Below, piece by piece: positions 19,597 through 29,036 of a stretch of 64,000 nucleotides of DNA. Made by a program: the position numbers and the translations under genes. The notes beneath the pieces are model-generated. The model searched no databases and had not been told where the DNA came from. It worked only from the letters and a program-made list of their open reading frames with translations. Each line of letters opens with the position of its first letter. The stretch's first letter is position 1. This stretch comes from Candidatus Heimdallarchaeota archaeon (GTDB lineage: Archaea > Asgardarchaeota > Heimdallarchaeia > Hodarchaeales > Hodarchaeaceae): positions 567,822 to 631,821 of the forward strand of contig RDOB01000003.1 of NCBI GenBank assembly GCA_011364965.1. Direction: 5' to 3'.

Positions 19597-21282
19597 TTAA
19601 AAATATTTATGTCCATTAATTTTCTTAATACTGATGAAAAGCATGATGCAAATCAACGCTAAATATAAAATAATAACAAAAATATCCTCTAAAATAATTG
19701 TTTGTTCGTAGAGTATTCTTATTCGGTCAATCCAGTAAAATGGGGTCAATGTAGAAAGAAATTGAATTTGATCAATTGTATATGCTATCATAAAAACCAA
19801 AAGAATTCCAAAATACGTCATTCCTGAAACTGCAACTGCTTTTCCAGGATTTTTTATGAAAGTGCAAAGCAGAACATTAAAATAGGTCATTGTAATAACA
19901 ATCAAAAATGTAAGGAATATTCCAACTCCTATAATTGGAATATAATCAATACCATACCCAGATGCAATGATACCGATGATATAACCAAGATAATTTAATA
20001 GGAATATCATAAATATTTCTAAAGTTATTGCAGCCAACCTTTGTTTCAAGATTTCCGAGTTTGGAATTGATTGTGCAAATAGTAAATCTAAAGTATTTGA
20101 TTTTTGATCTCTAATAATTATTTTTGAACCCAAAAATGCTGCCACTATTCCGGAATAAAGGAAAAACTCTCCGAATCCTTCAGTAGCAATATATCCAATG
20201 AATGAGATTGCTACACCATGATTACGTAAAATTGCACTCATCAAGACATCCATTGAACCGTAAGTTTTTGAAAGACCAATCCATGCTATGTCACCTGGAT
20301 ACATAAAAGGTGTAACAAGACCTGAAACTGTTAGTAATAAAGCAAATATGTAAATAAAGGGTTTATCAGATTGAATTTGTTCAACAAAACTTGGAAATCG
20401 ATGTTGAAATCTACCAATAAAAAAGAAAAGCAAAGGAATTCCTTTTTCTTTAGCCTTTTTTTCTTCAAATTTATGTGAATAGTGAGGAATAAGGTCTTTC
20501 CTATCATTAATTACTAATATTATTCCAAATAGTAAGATAGAGAAAATAATAAGGTAAACAGCCTTATCCCAAACAACTTGTTCAATGGAAGGTTTGAGAA
20601 TGGTTGCAGCACTGTCATAATAGTAAAATACCTGAAAATATTTTAAAAATTCTAGCTCTTCTGAAAATAAAACAAGAAGGCTAATTATGAATGACCCGAC
20701 AATTATTATACCAACGTACCGTTTAGCACGACCAGAATCTAGGAATAAAACAGCAAAAAAGATACTGAGTAGACTTATAAAGACAAGAAGGGTAAATAAT
20801 TGAATACATGATGCAAATAATATCTCAACGGAAATATTTTGTCCAATTACAAGTGATGAAAGATAAATAACAATAAACAAATAAAATATTGATCCAAAAG
20901 AGATTGCTAAAACAGCTAATATTTTTTCAAGTAAAACCTTTCTCCTAGCAATTGGATTTGACATCAACAAATCCAGGGTATTGTCATCATTATCCTTGGA
21001 AAAAACATTTGTACCCATAAGGACAGGTAATGCTGTGTAAAAAATCCCAACATAACTAAATAGTAACAAAGCTAGCCAGAATCGATATTCCCCTCCCTCT
21101 CCGTACGCTATTCCATATATGGCCTCCCAGTCACCCATATCCTCTAGACCAGTGATTTGTTCAACAGCTGCTGCATCTCCAGGATAAACCATAATAATTA
21201 ATGTTATAAATATAGAGGAGAAGAGTAAAAAGGCAAATATTAAACCTTTTTCTTGTTTTATATTATCCAGAAAAACTTTCAT
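19597..21282 (-). CDS. ABC-2 type transporter permease
   Basis: A 561-residue membrane protein with two similar halves of about six membrane segments each, every half carrying the ABC-2 signature of a loop before the next helix (DNDDNTLDLLMSNPIARR and DQKSNTLDLLFAQSIPNSE). It is therefore a fused pair of permease domains and would work with the ATPase encoded directly upstream, whose stop codon abuts this ATG. Likely an exporter of a drug, peptide or lipid; substrate unknown. Confidence 0.85.
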   Translation of the reverse strand: MKVFLDNIKQEKGLIFAFLLFSSIFITLIIMVYPGDAAAVEQITGLEDMGDWEAIYGIAYGEGGEYRFWLALLLFSYVGIFYTALPVLMGTNVFSKDNDDNTLDLLMSNPIARRKVLLEKILAVLAISFGSIFYLFIVIYLSSLVIGQNISVEILFASCIQLFTLLVFISLLSIFFAVLFLDSGRAKRYVGIIIVGSFIISLLVLFSEELEFLKYFQVFYYYDSAATILKPSIEQVVWDKAVYLIIFSILLFGIILVINDRKDLIPHYSHKFEEKKAKEKGIPLLFFFIGRFQHRFPSFVEQIQSDKPFIYIFALLLTVSGLVTPFMYPGDIAWIGLSKTYGSMDVLMSAILRNHGVAISFIGYIATEGFGEFFLYSGIVAAFLGSKIIIRDQKSNTLDLLFAQSIPNSEILKQRLAAITLEIFMIFLLNYLGYIIGIIASGYGIDYIPIIGVGIFLTFLIVITMTYFNVLLCTFIKNPGKAVAVSGMTYFGILLVFMIAYTIDQIQFLSTLTPFYWIDRIRILYEQTIILEDIFVIILYLALICIMLFISIKKINGHKYF

Positions 21283-22191
21283 TTAATTCACCCCAGAATT
21301 TCTCTTAAGATCATAAAAATGCATAAAATAGTCTTCGAGAGACGGTTCAGGTGCATAAAATTTTTCTATTGGATACTTTGAAATTTTGTCAAGAAAACTG
21401 TTAAAATCTCCCTTTATTATCAGAATTAATTCATTTTTTTCGTGTGATAATACTGTTATATCAGAATCTTGAAGTAAAGAAGGATCAACATCTGATTTAA
21501 AATCAATATGAACCTTCTGGACTACCTGTTGATCAAGTTTTGCTACATCCATAGTTGAAATGATTTCACCATCACGAATTATTGACACTATATTAGCAAT
21601 TTTTTGGATTTCTCCAAGATAATGGCTAGAGATAAAGAAAGTTTTTCCTTTTTTTACTTCTTCAGCTATTAAATCATATAAAACCTGTTGCATTAGAGGA
21701 TCCAATCCACTTGAAGGTTCATCAAAAATATAAAACTCAGGATCGTGCATAAACGCTTGTACTATGGCAACTTTTTGCCTATTACCCCTACTTAACATTT
21801 TAGTGTTTTTAGTAACATCCAAATCAAATAATTCTATCATTTCTTCCATTCGCGATGAGGGTTGAGTTGGTCTTAGAGAAGCAAAATAATCAAGCATTTG
21901 TTTGACAGTCAAATGGCCATATAAAGCTACATCACCAGGAATATAACCAATTTTTTCATGAATCTGAACATTCGATCGATTAACAGGAATTCCAAATAGT
22001 TTCACCTCCCCACTGGATGGTTTGAGAATGCTAAGTATTATTCTAATAGTTGTAGTTTTTCCAGCGCCATTAGGCCCAAGAAAGCCATAAACTGTTCCTG
22101 TTTTAACAGCAATATTTACATTCTGTACAGCAAGGAATTTTCCATAATATTTAGTGAGATTTTTGATTTCAAGCACCATTTGTTCAGTCAT
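21283..22191 (-). CDS. ABC transporter ATPase subunit
   Basis: A 302-residue ATPase of the NatA/BcrA group: Walker A GPNGAGKTT, Q-loop region, signature LSRGNRQ, Walker B FYIFDEPSSGLDP and the switch histidine in ISSHYLGE. A C-terminal regulatory segment follows. ATG at 22191 is preferred over a TTG three codons upstream. It forms an operon with the permease with no gap. T/A-rich TATA-like DNA at about 22260-22275 could be the promoter. Confidence 0.92.
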   Translation of the reverse strand: MTEQMVLEIKNLTKYYGKFLAVQNVNIAVKTGTVYGFLGPNGAGKTTTIRIILSILKPSSGEVKLFGIPVNRSNVQIHEKIGYIPGDVALYGHLTVKQMLDYFASLRPTQPSSRMEEMIELFDLDVTKNTKMLSRGNRQKVAIVQAFMHDPEFYIFDEPSSGLDPLMQQVLYDLIAEEVKKGKTFFISSHYLGEIQKIANIVSIIRDGEIISTMDVAKLDQQVVQKVHIDFKSDVDPSLLQDSDITVLSHEKNELILIIKGDFNSFLDKISKYPIEKFYAPEPSLEDYFMHFYDLKRNSGVN

Positions 22192-22631
22192 TTGAACCAA
22201 CTTCTAACCATGCATCAATATTTAGTGTGATTATGAATCGTCAGATTAATGATTTGACAATATATAAAGCTATATATAATTCACACTTGAAAACATCTGA
22301 TAGATAACTCAATTTTTTTTTATGATAATAGACATCTAATTAAAACAAGAATGATGATTATAGAGGTACTTCCAATAATAGGATCGAGGAGTGGTGTTAG
22401 TTTGGAATTACTCCTGAAGAATAATAATTCGGAAAATATCGATCAAACCATTCAAGTAGAGTTTTATATGATTCCTGCTCTTCAGGATAATGTATTAGCT
22501 GGAAATGGCTTGTTTGAAGTATATTACGGTATATACTGAATTGTAAGGGGTTAAAAGAGAATTTTTGACATTTTAAGAATAGTTCTACCATAAGTAAAGC
22601 ATTAATACTTTTTTTACTGAAATTTCTCTTC
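22192..22631. other. Intergenic region, no supported gene
   Basis: Holds the ABC-operon promoter area and short open frames on both strands with no ribosome sites or domain pattern. Confidence 0.4.
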
Positions 22632-23279
22632 TTAAATTCCAGATTTTGCTTTCCAATACTTCTTAGCTTCAGCTATTAAAATGTCATACACCCTAACAAA
22701 TACAGGAGCAAAAAGAAATAGTGATAGGATAGTAATAGAGAAATAGGGGACAAAATTATAAAGAAGGGTACCATCAAAACTCTGGTTAGCAACTACCATC
22801 AAACTAACGAGGTATAACATAGTCATGAGAAAATACCCAATCAGAGTAAAAAGCATCATCTTTCCAAGATTTTTTCCGTTGGCAAACCCTTCATTTTTAG
22901 CATAGCGGGGAATACCTACAATAAATCCAAGCATTCCGAAGGATAAACCTACCATACCCATTGCGACAATTTGTTGGGTGAATAGAATTTCACTTCCTAG
23001 ATGGCCAATGAAACCTACCAATAGACCAGCTAGAGGGCCATAAAATGAAGCTACTAGAATTATAACTACGAGGCCGAGATATAAGCCTCCCGTAATCGGT
23101 ATAACAGTAATACCTAAATCCAATCCGAAAAAAGTATAAGATGGAAGAGTTACTGGAGAAACGAATATATAAATTATAGAACCTAAAATAATTCCGCTTA
23201 AGGTCCATTTAGCTTCATTAGCTGATTCTAGTCGCAGAAAACTAAGTAAGGAGTTCCTAAAATTCGAATGTTCTACCAT
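22632..23279 (-). CDS. ECF-S-like integral membrane protein
   Basis: A 215-residue protein with about six membrane helices. The central helix pair with FYGPLAGLLVGFIGHLGSEI resembles the substrate-binding S component of energy-coupling-factor vitamin transporters. No ECF ATPase or T component is nearby. It begins 11 bases after the linalool dehydratase-like gene and is surely co-transcribed, so its ligand may be that enzyme's substrate or product. Family call is moderate. Confidence 0.6.
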   Translation of the reverse strand: MVEHSNFRNSLLSFLRLESANEAKWTLSGIILGSIIYIFVSPVTLPSYTFFGLDLGITVIPITGGLYLGLVVIILVASFYGPLAGLLVGFIGHLGSEILFTQQIVAMGMVGLSFGMLGFIVGIPRYAKNEGFANGKNLGKMMLFTLIGYFLMTMLYLVSLMVVANQSFDGTLLYNFVPYFSITILSLFLFAPVFVRVYDILIAEAKKYWKAKSGI

Positions 23280-23290
23280 TCTTATTCACC

Positions 23291-24928
23291 TCAAAGTATC
23301 ACAAAAGAATACGTTCCTGGAGAGAGCGTTAAAATCATTTGACCTCCATTTTGAGCCCAATCCTCGTATACACCAGATTTTAGATAAACACCCTGAACAT
23401 CAGGAAATTGATCAAAAGTTATCGCTGTTTGTTCATTAACTTCAACTGAGAGAATAAATGCTTCTTTAGTTTCATCATAATATGCCTGATATATGAATAA
23501 TCCTTCTGTTGTACTCTCAGCGGAGATATACGGAAATGAGGTATAAAATGAATCACTTTTCACATCCATAAGATCTGATAATGTTGAATCAGCATGACCC
23601 CATGCCCAAGCAAATTGCAATATTGGATCCATAAACGGCCCTATCTCACCTAAAGCACTTGTGTCAAATCTATATCTGTATCCATCCCATTCTCCTGGGT
23701 ATGGCCCATAAAACCAATTTTCTAATTTTCGAAAGAGGTTAGAATCCCCCATTTCTCGAGCACCTAAATAAGAAAATAAGTTCCCAATCAAATCCATCTC
23801 AGTAAATGAACTAGGATTATGATACGAATGTGGTGCATATGCCTGATCGTTAGGAGAATAATGGATAAAATTTGTCTTCCAGTTTCTATAATAGGTTTCT
23901 GCAATATCTGTTTTTCCAAACCCTTGATAAAAAGCAATTGCCCAAGAAGATCCATAGTTAGCCACGCCTGGTACGCCTTCAGATGCAAGAACTGGTTCTA
24001 ATGCGGGGCCAGGAATTTCTCCTAAGACTTCAAATTGATGTAGTGCGGTATAGGGTTCTGAAATATAATAACCGTCAATTTGTATTCCATTGTCGTCTGT
24101 CATATATTCCTGCCACCAATCAATACCAGGTTCAATTGATTGCGCGTAATTAGAATTGTGGAGTTTATCATAGAGAGTTATAGCGTAAAAAGGAATACTA
24201 TTACATTGAACAAAGACAATATATGGTTCACACGGGATCAAACCTGTTCTCCATAATCCAAGAGGACGACCTTGATTATCAATAGAACTTTTATTATCCC
24301 AGGTTGTAGTAGCTGTAAGAGAGTTATTCCAATCATCTATAAACCATTTAATTTCATCATTGTAAGTAGATTCGCGAAAAACATTATAGTAGAGAAGCTC
24401 CATAAGCGTATAATGTCCAGTCCACATGATATTAGTCGGTCCGCGAAAATCGTTACCTAGGGATTCGTATCGCTCATCAGCAAATCCAGGTAATATCCAT
24501 TCAAATTCTTCCATAGCAGAAGAATTCATCATTAAGATTAACTTTTGAAATAGGTTTTTATAATAATCTGTTCTGTAATTAGGAGTGCTATCAACAATTT
24601 GAGCCATTCCATAAGTAGTAAAAGCAATAAAATATTGCGTAAGGACATCTGGGAGGATACTCAAGTCATTGATACTATTATTTGAAAAATCATCCACCGA
24701 GTATAATTCTCGTAAAGAGTTCCATAGACCAATAACTCTCCGATCTAGATATGGGTACTCACTTAAATCGAAAGTTCCTTCATCGGGAACAATTATTATC
24801 CCAAAATTTGGAGTAGAAGGATTCGTAGGATTAAGGACAATAGTTAAACCCGAAATAATAATTCCGAGAATCAATAATGATGTAAAAAGCTTTGATCGAA
24901 CAAAAAAATTTCTAATGGATGCACTCAT
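23291..24928 (-). CDS. Linalool dehydratase/isomerase-like protein, membrane-anchored
   Basis: A 545-residue protein: an N-terminal membrane helix (residues 14-32) followed by a large, Trp- and Tyr-rich all-helical domain. The segment IPCEPYIVFVQCNSIPF carries two cysteines nine residues apart in the CEP-x5-QCN context of linalool dehydratase/isomerase, where both cysteines are catalytic; TGHYTLMELLYY holds a candidate catalytic histidine. The bacterial enzyme interconverts myrcene, linalool and geraniol. Spacing of the other residues differs, so the substrate may be another isoprenoid alcohol. Ribosome site GGTGA. Probably extracytoplasmic. Confidence 0.6.
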   Translation of the reverse strand: MSASIRNFFVRSKLFTSLLILGIIISGLTIVLNPTNPSTPNFGIIIVPDEGTFDLSEYPYLDRRVIGLWNSLRELYSVDDFSNNSINDLSILPDVLTQYFIAFTTYGMAQIVDSTPNYRTDYYKNLFQKLILMMNSSAMEEFEWILPGFADERYESLGNDFRGPTNIMWTGHYTLMELLYYNVFRESTYNDEIKWFIDDWNNSLTATTTWDNKSSIDNQGRPLGLWRTGLIPCEPYIVFVQCNSIPFYAITLYDKLHNSNYAQSIEPGIDWWQEYMTDDNGIQIDGYYISEPYTALHQFEVLGEIPGPALEPVLASEGVPGVANYGSSWAIAFYQGFGKTDIAETYYRNWKTNFIHYSPNDQAYAPHSYHNPSSFTEMDLIGNLFSYLGAREMGDSNLFRKLENWFYGPYPGEWDGYRYRFDTSALGEIGPFMDPILQFAWAWGHADSTLSDLMDVKSDSFYTSFPYISAESTTEGLFIYQAYYDETKEAFILSVEVNEQTAITFDQFPDVQGVYLKSGVYEDWAQNGGQMILTLSPGTYSFVIL

Positions 24929-25268
24929 ACTTAGGATTCACCTTTCAGATAAAACTTCTAATATAACGATTTGGCAAATTTAAATTCAGTTTCAGATTTT
25001 AGGCAAACTTGGGCTTTTTTGTGTCTATTTATCAATTTTTCTAGACTAATGACTCCTACCCCTGGATGGACAGTAAGGTGGAAAGGAGTAATTATATAAA
25101 CCACGAATTTATAAAAATGAAATTAACAGAAAGAATAGACCTTTTAATGTTCTAGTCAAAAATGATTAATACAAAAAAACCGAAGGAAAGCATCTGATCC
25201 ATTAGGATCTGTTTTTTAATCTCCAGTGCTCTGTTCCTATAAAAACTACATCCATTCATCAGATCCTC

Positions 25269-25442
25269 ATGAACAATAACCGAATGATTGATTTTGTTAA
25301 TACAAATACAGGGATAAGTATTAGCGCAGAAAATTATATTCTTATCACTCAAGATAGAGGTTCTAGCTGGATCATTAATAAATCAAGTTTTATTATTATG
25401 CAAGTGAAAAACCATGATTCTAGCACTGAAAGCAATTCATGA
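25269..25442 (+). pseudogene. Remnant of a Ycf48/BNR-type propeller repeat
   Basis: About 57 codons reading IDFVNTNTGISISAENYILI then TQDRGSSW, which is the Asp-box (S/T-x-D-x-G-x-x-W) blade of Ycf48/BNR propellers. In-frame coding sequence continues upstream without a start, so this is an internal fragment. The rest of 24929-25590 shows nothing else I can support. Confidence 0.45.
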
Positions 25443-25590
25443 TTAGGAACAATAAATTTAATACATTCACTAGGATATAGTCACATAAGCTTAGAATGAC
25501 AGAATTTCTATAAGAATCCCAAAATAGCACAGAACCTTAAAAACTAGAAGAGTTCTTGAATGAAATAATTCTATTTATAGATTGGTATAA

Positions 25591-26370
25591 ATGTCTCAAA
25601 TAACAGGATTTAACTTATTAAAGGAGAAAGTTCCAGAATTTAGGAACCCTTTGAAAATGGGTTTCATTATCACTCTCTCAATACTAGTATTTTGCTCTAT
25701 TCTGATTTTGTTCTGGTTGTTTGACAGTTTAGGGTGGTATGGGACTATAATAAGTCAATTAATCCTAGTAATTATCACTATTATCTTTTTTTACGGGTTT
25801 GCAGTAAAAGCAAAGACTTATCGAGAGAAATATGAGGTGTTAGCATATCGATACTTCTTTTTCCATTATGTAATTCCAGTGCTTATCACTGGAAATGCCT
25901 GCATATTCCATACTCTGTTAATAGAAGGCCCTTTTTTACTACATTCTTGGATTGCTCTTATTGCAGGGATATTTTTCATTCTAATGCGGTTTTTAATAGA
26001 GTGGCATCTACGTAAAGCAGGTTTTGATGAAATAGGTCATGGATTAGGAATCTATATGATATTCCCAGAGGAGGGATCATCTGTCACTTCAGATATCTAT
26101 TCGTACATTCGACATCCAATGTATACTGGAGACATGTGTCTCGCTATAGGATTAGCTCTATTAAAAAATAATCTGTTGGCTATCATTATTGCATTAATGT
26201 CTTTTATTCCTTTCATTGTTGGGGCAATGATGGAGGATAGGGAGTTAATTAGAAGACTCGGAGAACTGCATCGTCAGTATATCAATGAAACTCCATCTTT
26301 TTTTCCGTATCCTAGAAATATCAGGAAATTAATTTGCTTTTTATTTTCCATTACAAACTCTCAGAGATAA
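25591..26370 (+). CDS. Isoprenylcysteine carboxyl methyltransferase-like membrane protein
   Basis: A 259-residue protein with five or six membrane helices and the C-terminal ICMT/PEMT signature: YIRHPMYTGDM, then EDRELIRRLGELHRQY. Such enzymes methylate prenylcysteine carboxylates or phospholipid heads using S-adenosylmethionine at the membrane face. A second, diverged member is at 42110-42805. Whether GTPases of this organism are prenylated cannot be judged here. Confidence 0.75.
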   Translation: MSQITGFNLLKEKVPEFRNPLKMGFIITLSILVFCSILILFWLFDSLGWYGTIISQLILVIITIIFFYGFAVKAKTYREKYEVLAYRYFFFHYVIPVLITGNACIFHTLLIEGPFLLHSWIALIAGIFFILMRFLIEWHLRKAGFDEIGHGLGIYMIFPEEGSSVTSDIYSYIRHPMYTGDMCLAIGLALLKNNLLAIIIALMSFIPFIVGAMMEDRELIRRLGELHRQYINETPSFFPYPRNIRKLICFLFSITNSQR

Positions 26371-26392
26371 TGTTAATATTCAATAAAAATTA

Positions 26393-26502
26393 AAGAACAG
26401 TTCGGAAAATACGTGGGCCACAAATATCCTTTTGATCAAATCGTTTCAAGAATGCAAGAATTGATGAATAAATTAGAAAAAAAACAGGAACCAGGCCAAT
26501 GA
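26393..26502 (+). pseudogene. Short C-terminal coding remnant
   Basis: A 36-codon frame without an ATG start, reading KEQFGKYVGHKYPFDQIVSR and ending in a Lys/Glu helix. It looks like the end of a lost gene. Family unknown. Confidence 0.25.
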
Positions 26503-26622
26503 GTAAGGCACATGTGAAAAAACAGGGGGGTTCTCCAGTTTAAGGACTGAAGTTGGTCCATATTTTCTATAGACAATTGTATTCATTTTTTCGTGATTTA
26601 TTTGATCAACACCTATAATTTT

Positions 26623-27657
26623 TCATTCAATACTAATTACTACTCGACCTTTAGCATGTCCAGTTTCATAATGTTTATGCGCTTCGGCTGTTTGACTGAG
26701 AGGATAAATAGTATCGATTACTGGCTTGATTTTACCAGCTTCAACCCATTCTCTAAGTGTTTCCATGTTATCGGAACCTTCATTAGCAGTACCACTGAGT
26801 AATTTCTTCTTTCTAAAACCATTGGTCATCATATACCAAATTGTTTTTGGACTATTTACAGGGTTATTGGAAATAAAGACACCATCGTCAGTTAGAATAT
26901 TCTTGCACCTAGAGGGAGTATTTGCACCAATAGCATCAAAAATGATAGGGAATTTCTGATCAATTTTGGTATAGTCTGTATCGCGATAATTGATTGCATG
27001 ATCAGCGCCAATCTCTTTTACCATTTCTATATTGGTGGGACCACAAACAGCTGTAATTTCAGCTCCATAAACATTTTTAGCTATTTGGATACCAAAAGTA
27101 CCAACTCCTCCACTCGCCCCGATTATGAGAACTTTCTGACCTTTTTGGGGTTGTCTTAAATCTCTAAACGCTAATAAAGCTGGTGTGGCTCCTCCAACTA
27201 CAGCAGCTGCCTCTTGAAAGGTTAAATTGCTAGGTTTTTTAGCTATAATAGACGAGGGAACAGTTAAATATTGAGCTAATGCTCCAAAATTTTCAGAATA
27301 GCCATACACTGCATCACCAACCTTCCAATCAGAAACTTTTTTTCCAACGGAAACAATTTCACCCGAAAAACCTGATCCAGGGACTTTAGATTTAGGTTTT
27401 GTTAGACCAAAATAGGCTAGTCTTAACATGGGACCCATAAGCTGTCTAAGCCCCCAAAACAATGCTTTTGGAGCTTTACCACTTCTAGCCATAATATCAC
27501 CAGTATTTATTGATGACCCATAATTTCGTATTAAAACCTCATCATCTTTGGGTTCAGGAATATCTATTTCTTGTAATTCAAGAACTTGATCTGCGGAGCC
27601 ATACTTTTCACATATTATTGCTTTCATTTTCTTTTTTTCAGCATTTAGATTATTCAT
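26623..27657 (-). CDS. NAD(P)-dependent alcohol dehydrogenase / quinone oxidoreductase (MDR)
   Basis: An intact MDR enzyme of 344 residues: GroES-like domain (GSGFSGEIVSVGKKVSDWKV), Rossmann motif IGASGGVGTFGIQIAK and C-terminal KGRVVISIE. No structural-zinc cysteine cluster. The ATG at 27657 is chosen because GGTGA lies five bases upstream; a TTG four codons earlier is also open. Clearly related to the array at 9.7-11.7 kb. It follows the rhodanese-TusA gene by 23 bases, so reduction chemistry and sulfur transfer may be linked. Confidence 0.88.
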   Translation of the reverse strand: MNNLNAEKKKMKAIICEKYGSADQVLELQEIDIPEPKDDEVLIRNYGSSINTGDIMARSGKAPKALFWGLRQLMGPMLRLAYFGLTKPKSKVPGSGFSGEIVSVGKKVSDWKVGDAVYGYSENFGALAQYLTVPSSIIAKKPSNLTFQEAAAVVGGATPALLAFRDLRQPQKGQKVLIIGASGGVGTFGIQIAKNVYGAEITAVCGPTNIEMVKEIGADHAINYRDTDYTKIDQKFPIIFDAIGANTPSRCKNILTDDGVFISNNPVNSPKTIWYMMTNGFRKKKLLSGTANEGSDNMETLREWVEAGKIKPVIDTIYPLSQTAEAHKHYETGHAKGRVVISIE

Positions 27658-27680
27658 TTGTTTCACCAATTATGTATCGA

Positions 27681-28469
27681 TTATTTAGTTTTTCTTACAA
27701 GAAACCGAAATCCATCAGATCCAAGATCCTCTGAAAGCAAAAGCTCATTTCCAGAAACATGAATCCAAGCAGGGATATCATGCTGACTTCCTTGATCAGT
27801 CGTAAGAATTTCCATTACTTGACCGATTTCTAAATTCTTTATTGATTTCCTAGAATTCAAGATAGGTTCGGGACATTTTAACCCTCTTGCATCTTCGGTA
27901 TGATGTATTTCGCCACTAAATCGCACATCTAAAAACTCATACTTATGAACTTCAGATTCATCATATTCAAGAGTGGTTTCAGAATCCTTTAGTGTCATTG
28001 TTGGATATCCGCTTTCAGTCCATTTATCCATTCCCCCTTTCAAGCTTTTAACATCTGCAAAGCCTCCTTCTACCAATATGTCTACAGCTACAAGGCTTAA
28101 ACCCCCTCCTGGACAGACAGTAACTATTGCTTTTTCTTTAAAAGGTTCCAGAACTTCAAAATTCTCTTTAAGCTTCATTACTGGGATTAATATGGCATTT
28201 GGAATATGCCCATCAGCATATTCTTTGGGGGTTCGAACATCAATAATAAGAGGAGGAGAATCAGAGTTATAACATTCAAATAACTCAGTTACAGAAATTT
28301 CTGACCATTCTGATCTCCCATAAAAAAACATCATCTTGAATGTTTTTCTCCAATATCGAAACATATTTTTTACATAATATCCCATTACTGACATATTCTT
28401 TCCATATTTTTCTTCCATGTTCTTTTTCAATCTTTCAGAATTATGAATACTGTTTGTCATGTGTATCAC
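27681..28469 (-). CDS. Rhodanese-TusA fusion sulfurtransferase
   Basis: A 262-residue fusion. Residues about 60-160 are a rhodanese domain (IDVRTPKEYADGHIPNA) with the active cysteine in TVCPGGGLS. Residues about 185-260 are a TusA-like domain with DARGLKCPEPIL, whose Cys accepts persulfide sulfur. Sulfur could pass from one domain to the other within a chain, feeding thiolation or sulfur metabolism. First gene of a two-gene operon with the oxidoreductase. Confidence 0.9.
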   Translation of the reverse strand: MIHMTNSIHNSERLKKNMEEKYGKNMSVMGYYVKNMFRYWRKTFKMMFFYGRSEWSEISVTELFECYNSDSPPLIIDVRTPKEYADGHIPNAILIPVMKLKENFEVLEPFKEKAIVTVCPGGGLSLVAVDILVEGGFADVKSLKGGMDKWTESGYPTMTLKDSETTLEYDESEVHKYEFLDVRFSGEIHHTEDARGLKCPEPILNSRKSIKNLEIGQVMEILTTDQGSQHDIPAWIHVSGNELLLSEDLGSDGFRFLVRKTK

Positions 28470-28557
28470 CGTTTGTGCTCACTATTTTGGCATTACCTGA
28501 TAATAATGGCGACTCATCTCGGAGAGATCATGAATTTTTTTTTGAAAATATCAGAAG

Positions 28558-28905
28558 TAATTTCTTTTCTTGATCCATAGTTTAATTCGGGAAATATTGC
28601 TGTTAGTACCATCATAATAATAGTGGAGATTACTCATTATCTTTTTAAAAGATTGGGTTCTATAGAGGGATTTGAAAAAAGTAATATTTTTCAATTAGCT
28701 CAATTTGAAACATTGGAGTTCACTTCACGAGACTTGGATGAATCACTAGCCCCTATAAGACGAGTATCGTACTTGGGATTGGGAGGACGTGACGTAACAA
28801 TATTAATCTGTAGGAAAAAAGCTGGGATTACACATTTGGTGACTCATGACCAAGTTTTTTAAACGAATAAAAGACATAGAAGTAATTGATCCAGTAGTTA
28901 TTTAG
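28558..28905 (+). pseudogene. 5'-truncated VapC copy
   Basis: Nucleotide-level copy of 40597-40938, the distal four fifths of the VapC at 40528. Shared phrases include KRLGSIEGFEKSNIFQL and GLGGRDVTIL. The 5' end with the first catalytic Asp is gone, and one inserted base near 28859 (TTTTTTAAACG for TTTTAGTCG) shifts the end of the frame. The antitoxin is absent. Confidence 0.85.
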
Positions 28906-29036
28906 ATTTTTTCCATAACCTCTACTATTAGGTGCAATAATCCTGTTATCTTAGAGAAATTTGTAGTAGAGAGAAGTAAGCGCGAATTTTTTCAGATAGT
29001 ATGGTTTTTTCAGGCATTAGATTTAGTAGTAACAAT

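Noticed and set aside
22351..22539. Plus-strand open frame of 62 codons
   Set aside because: No ribosome site, no recognisable pattern and an overlapping opposing frame of equal quality.
25152..25352. Minus-strand open frame of 66 codons
   Set aside because: It overlaps the Ycf48-like remnant on the other strand, which has real motif support.
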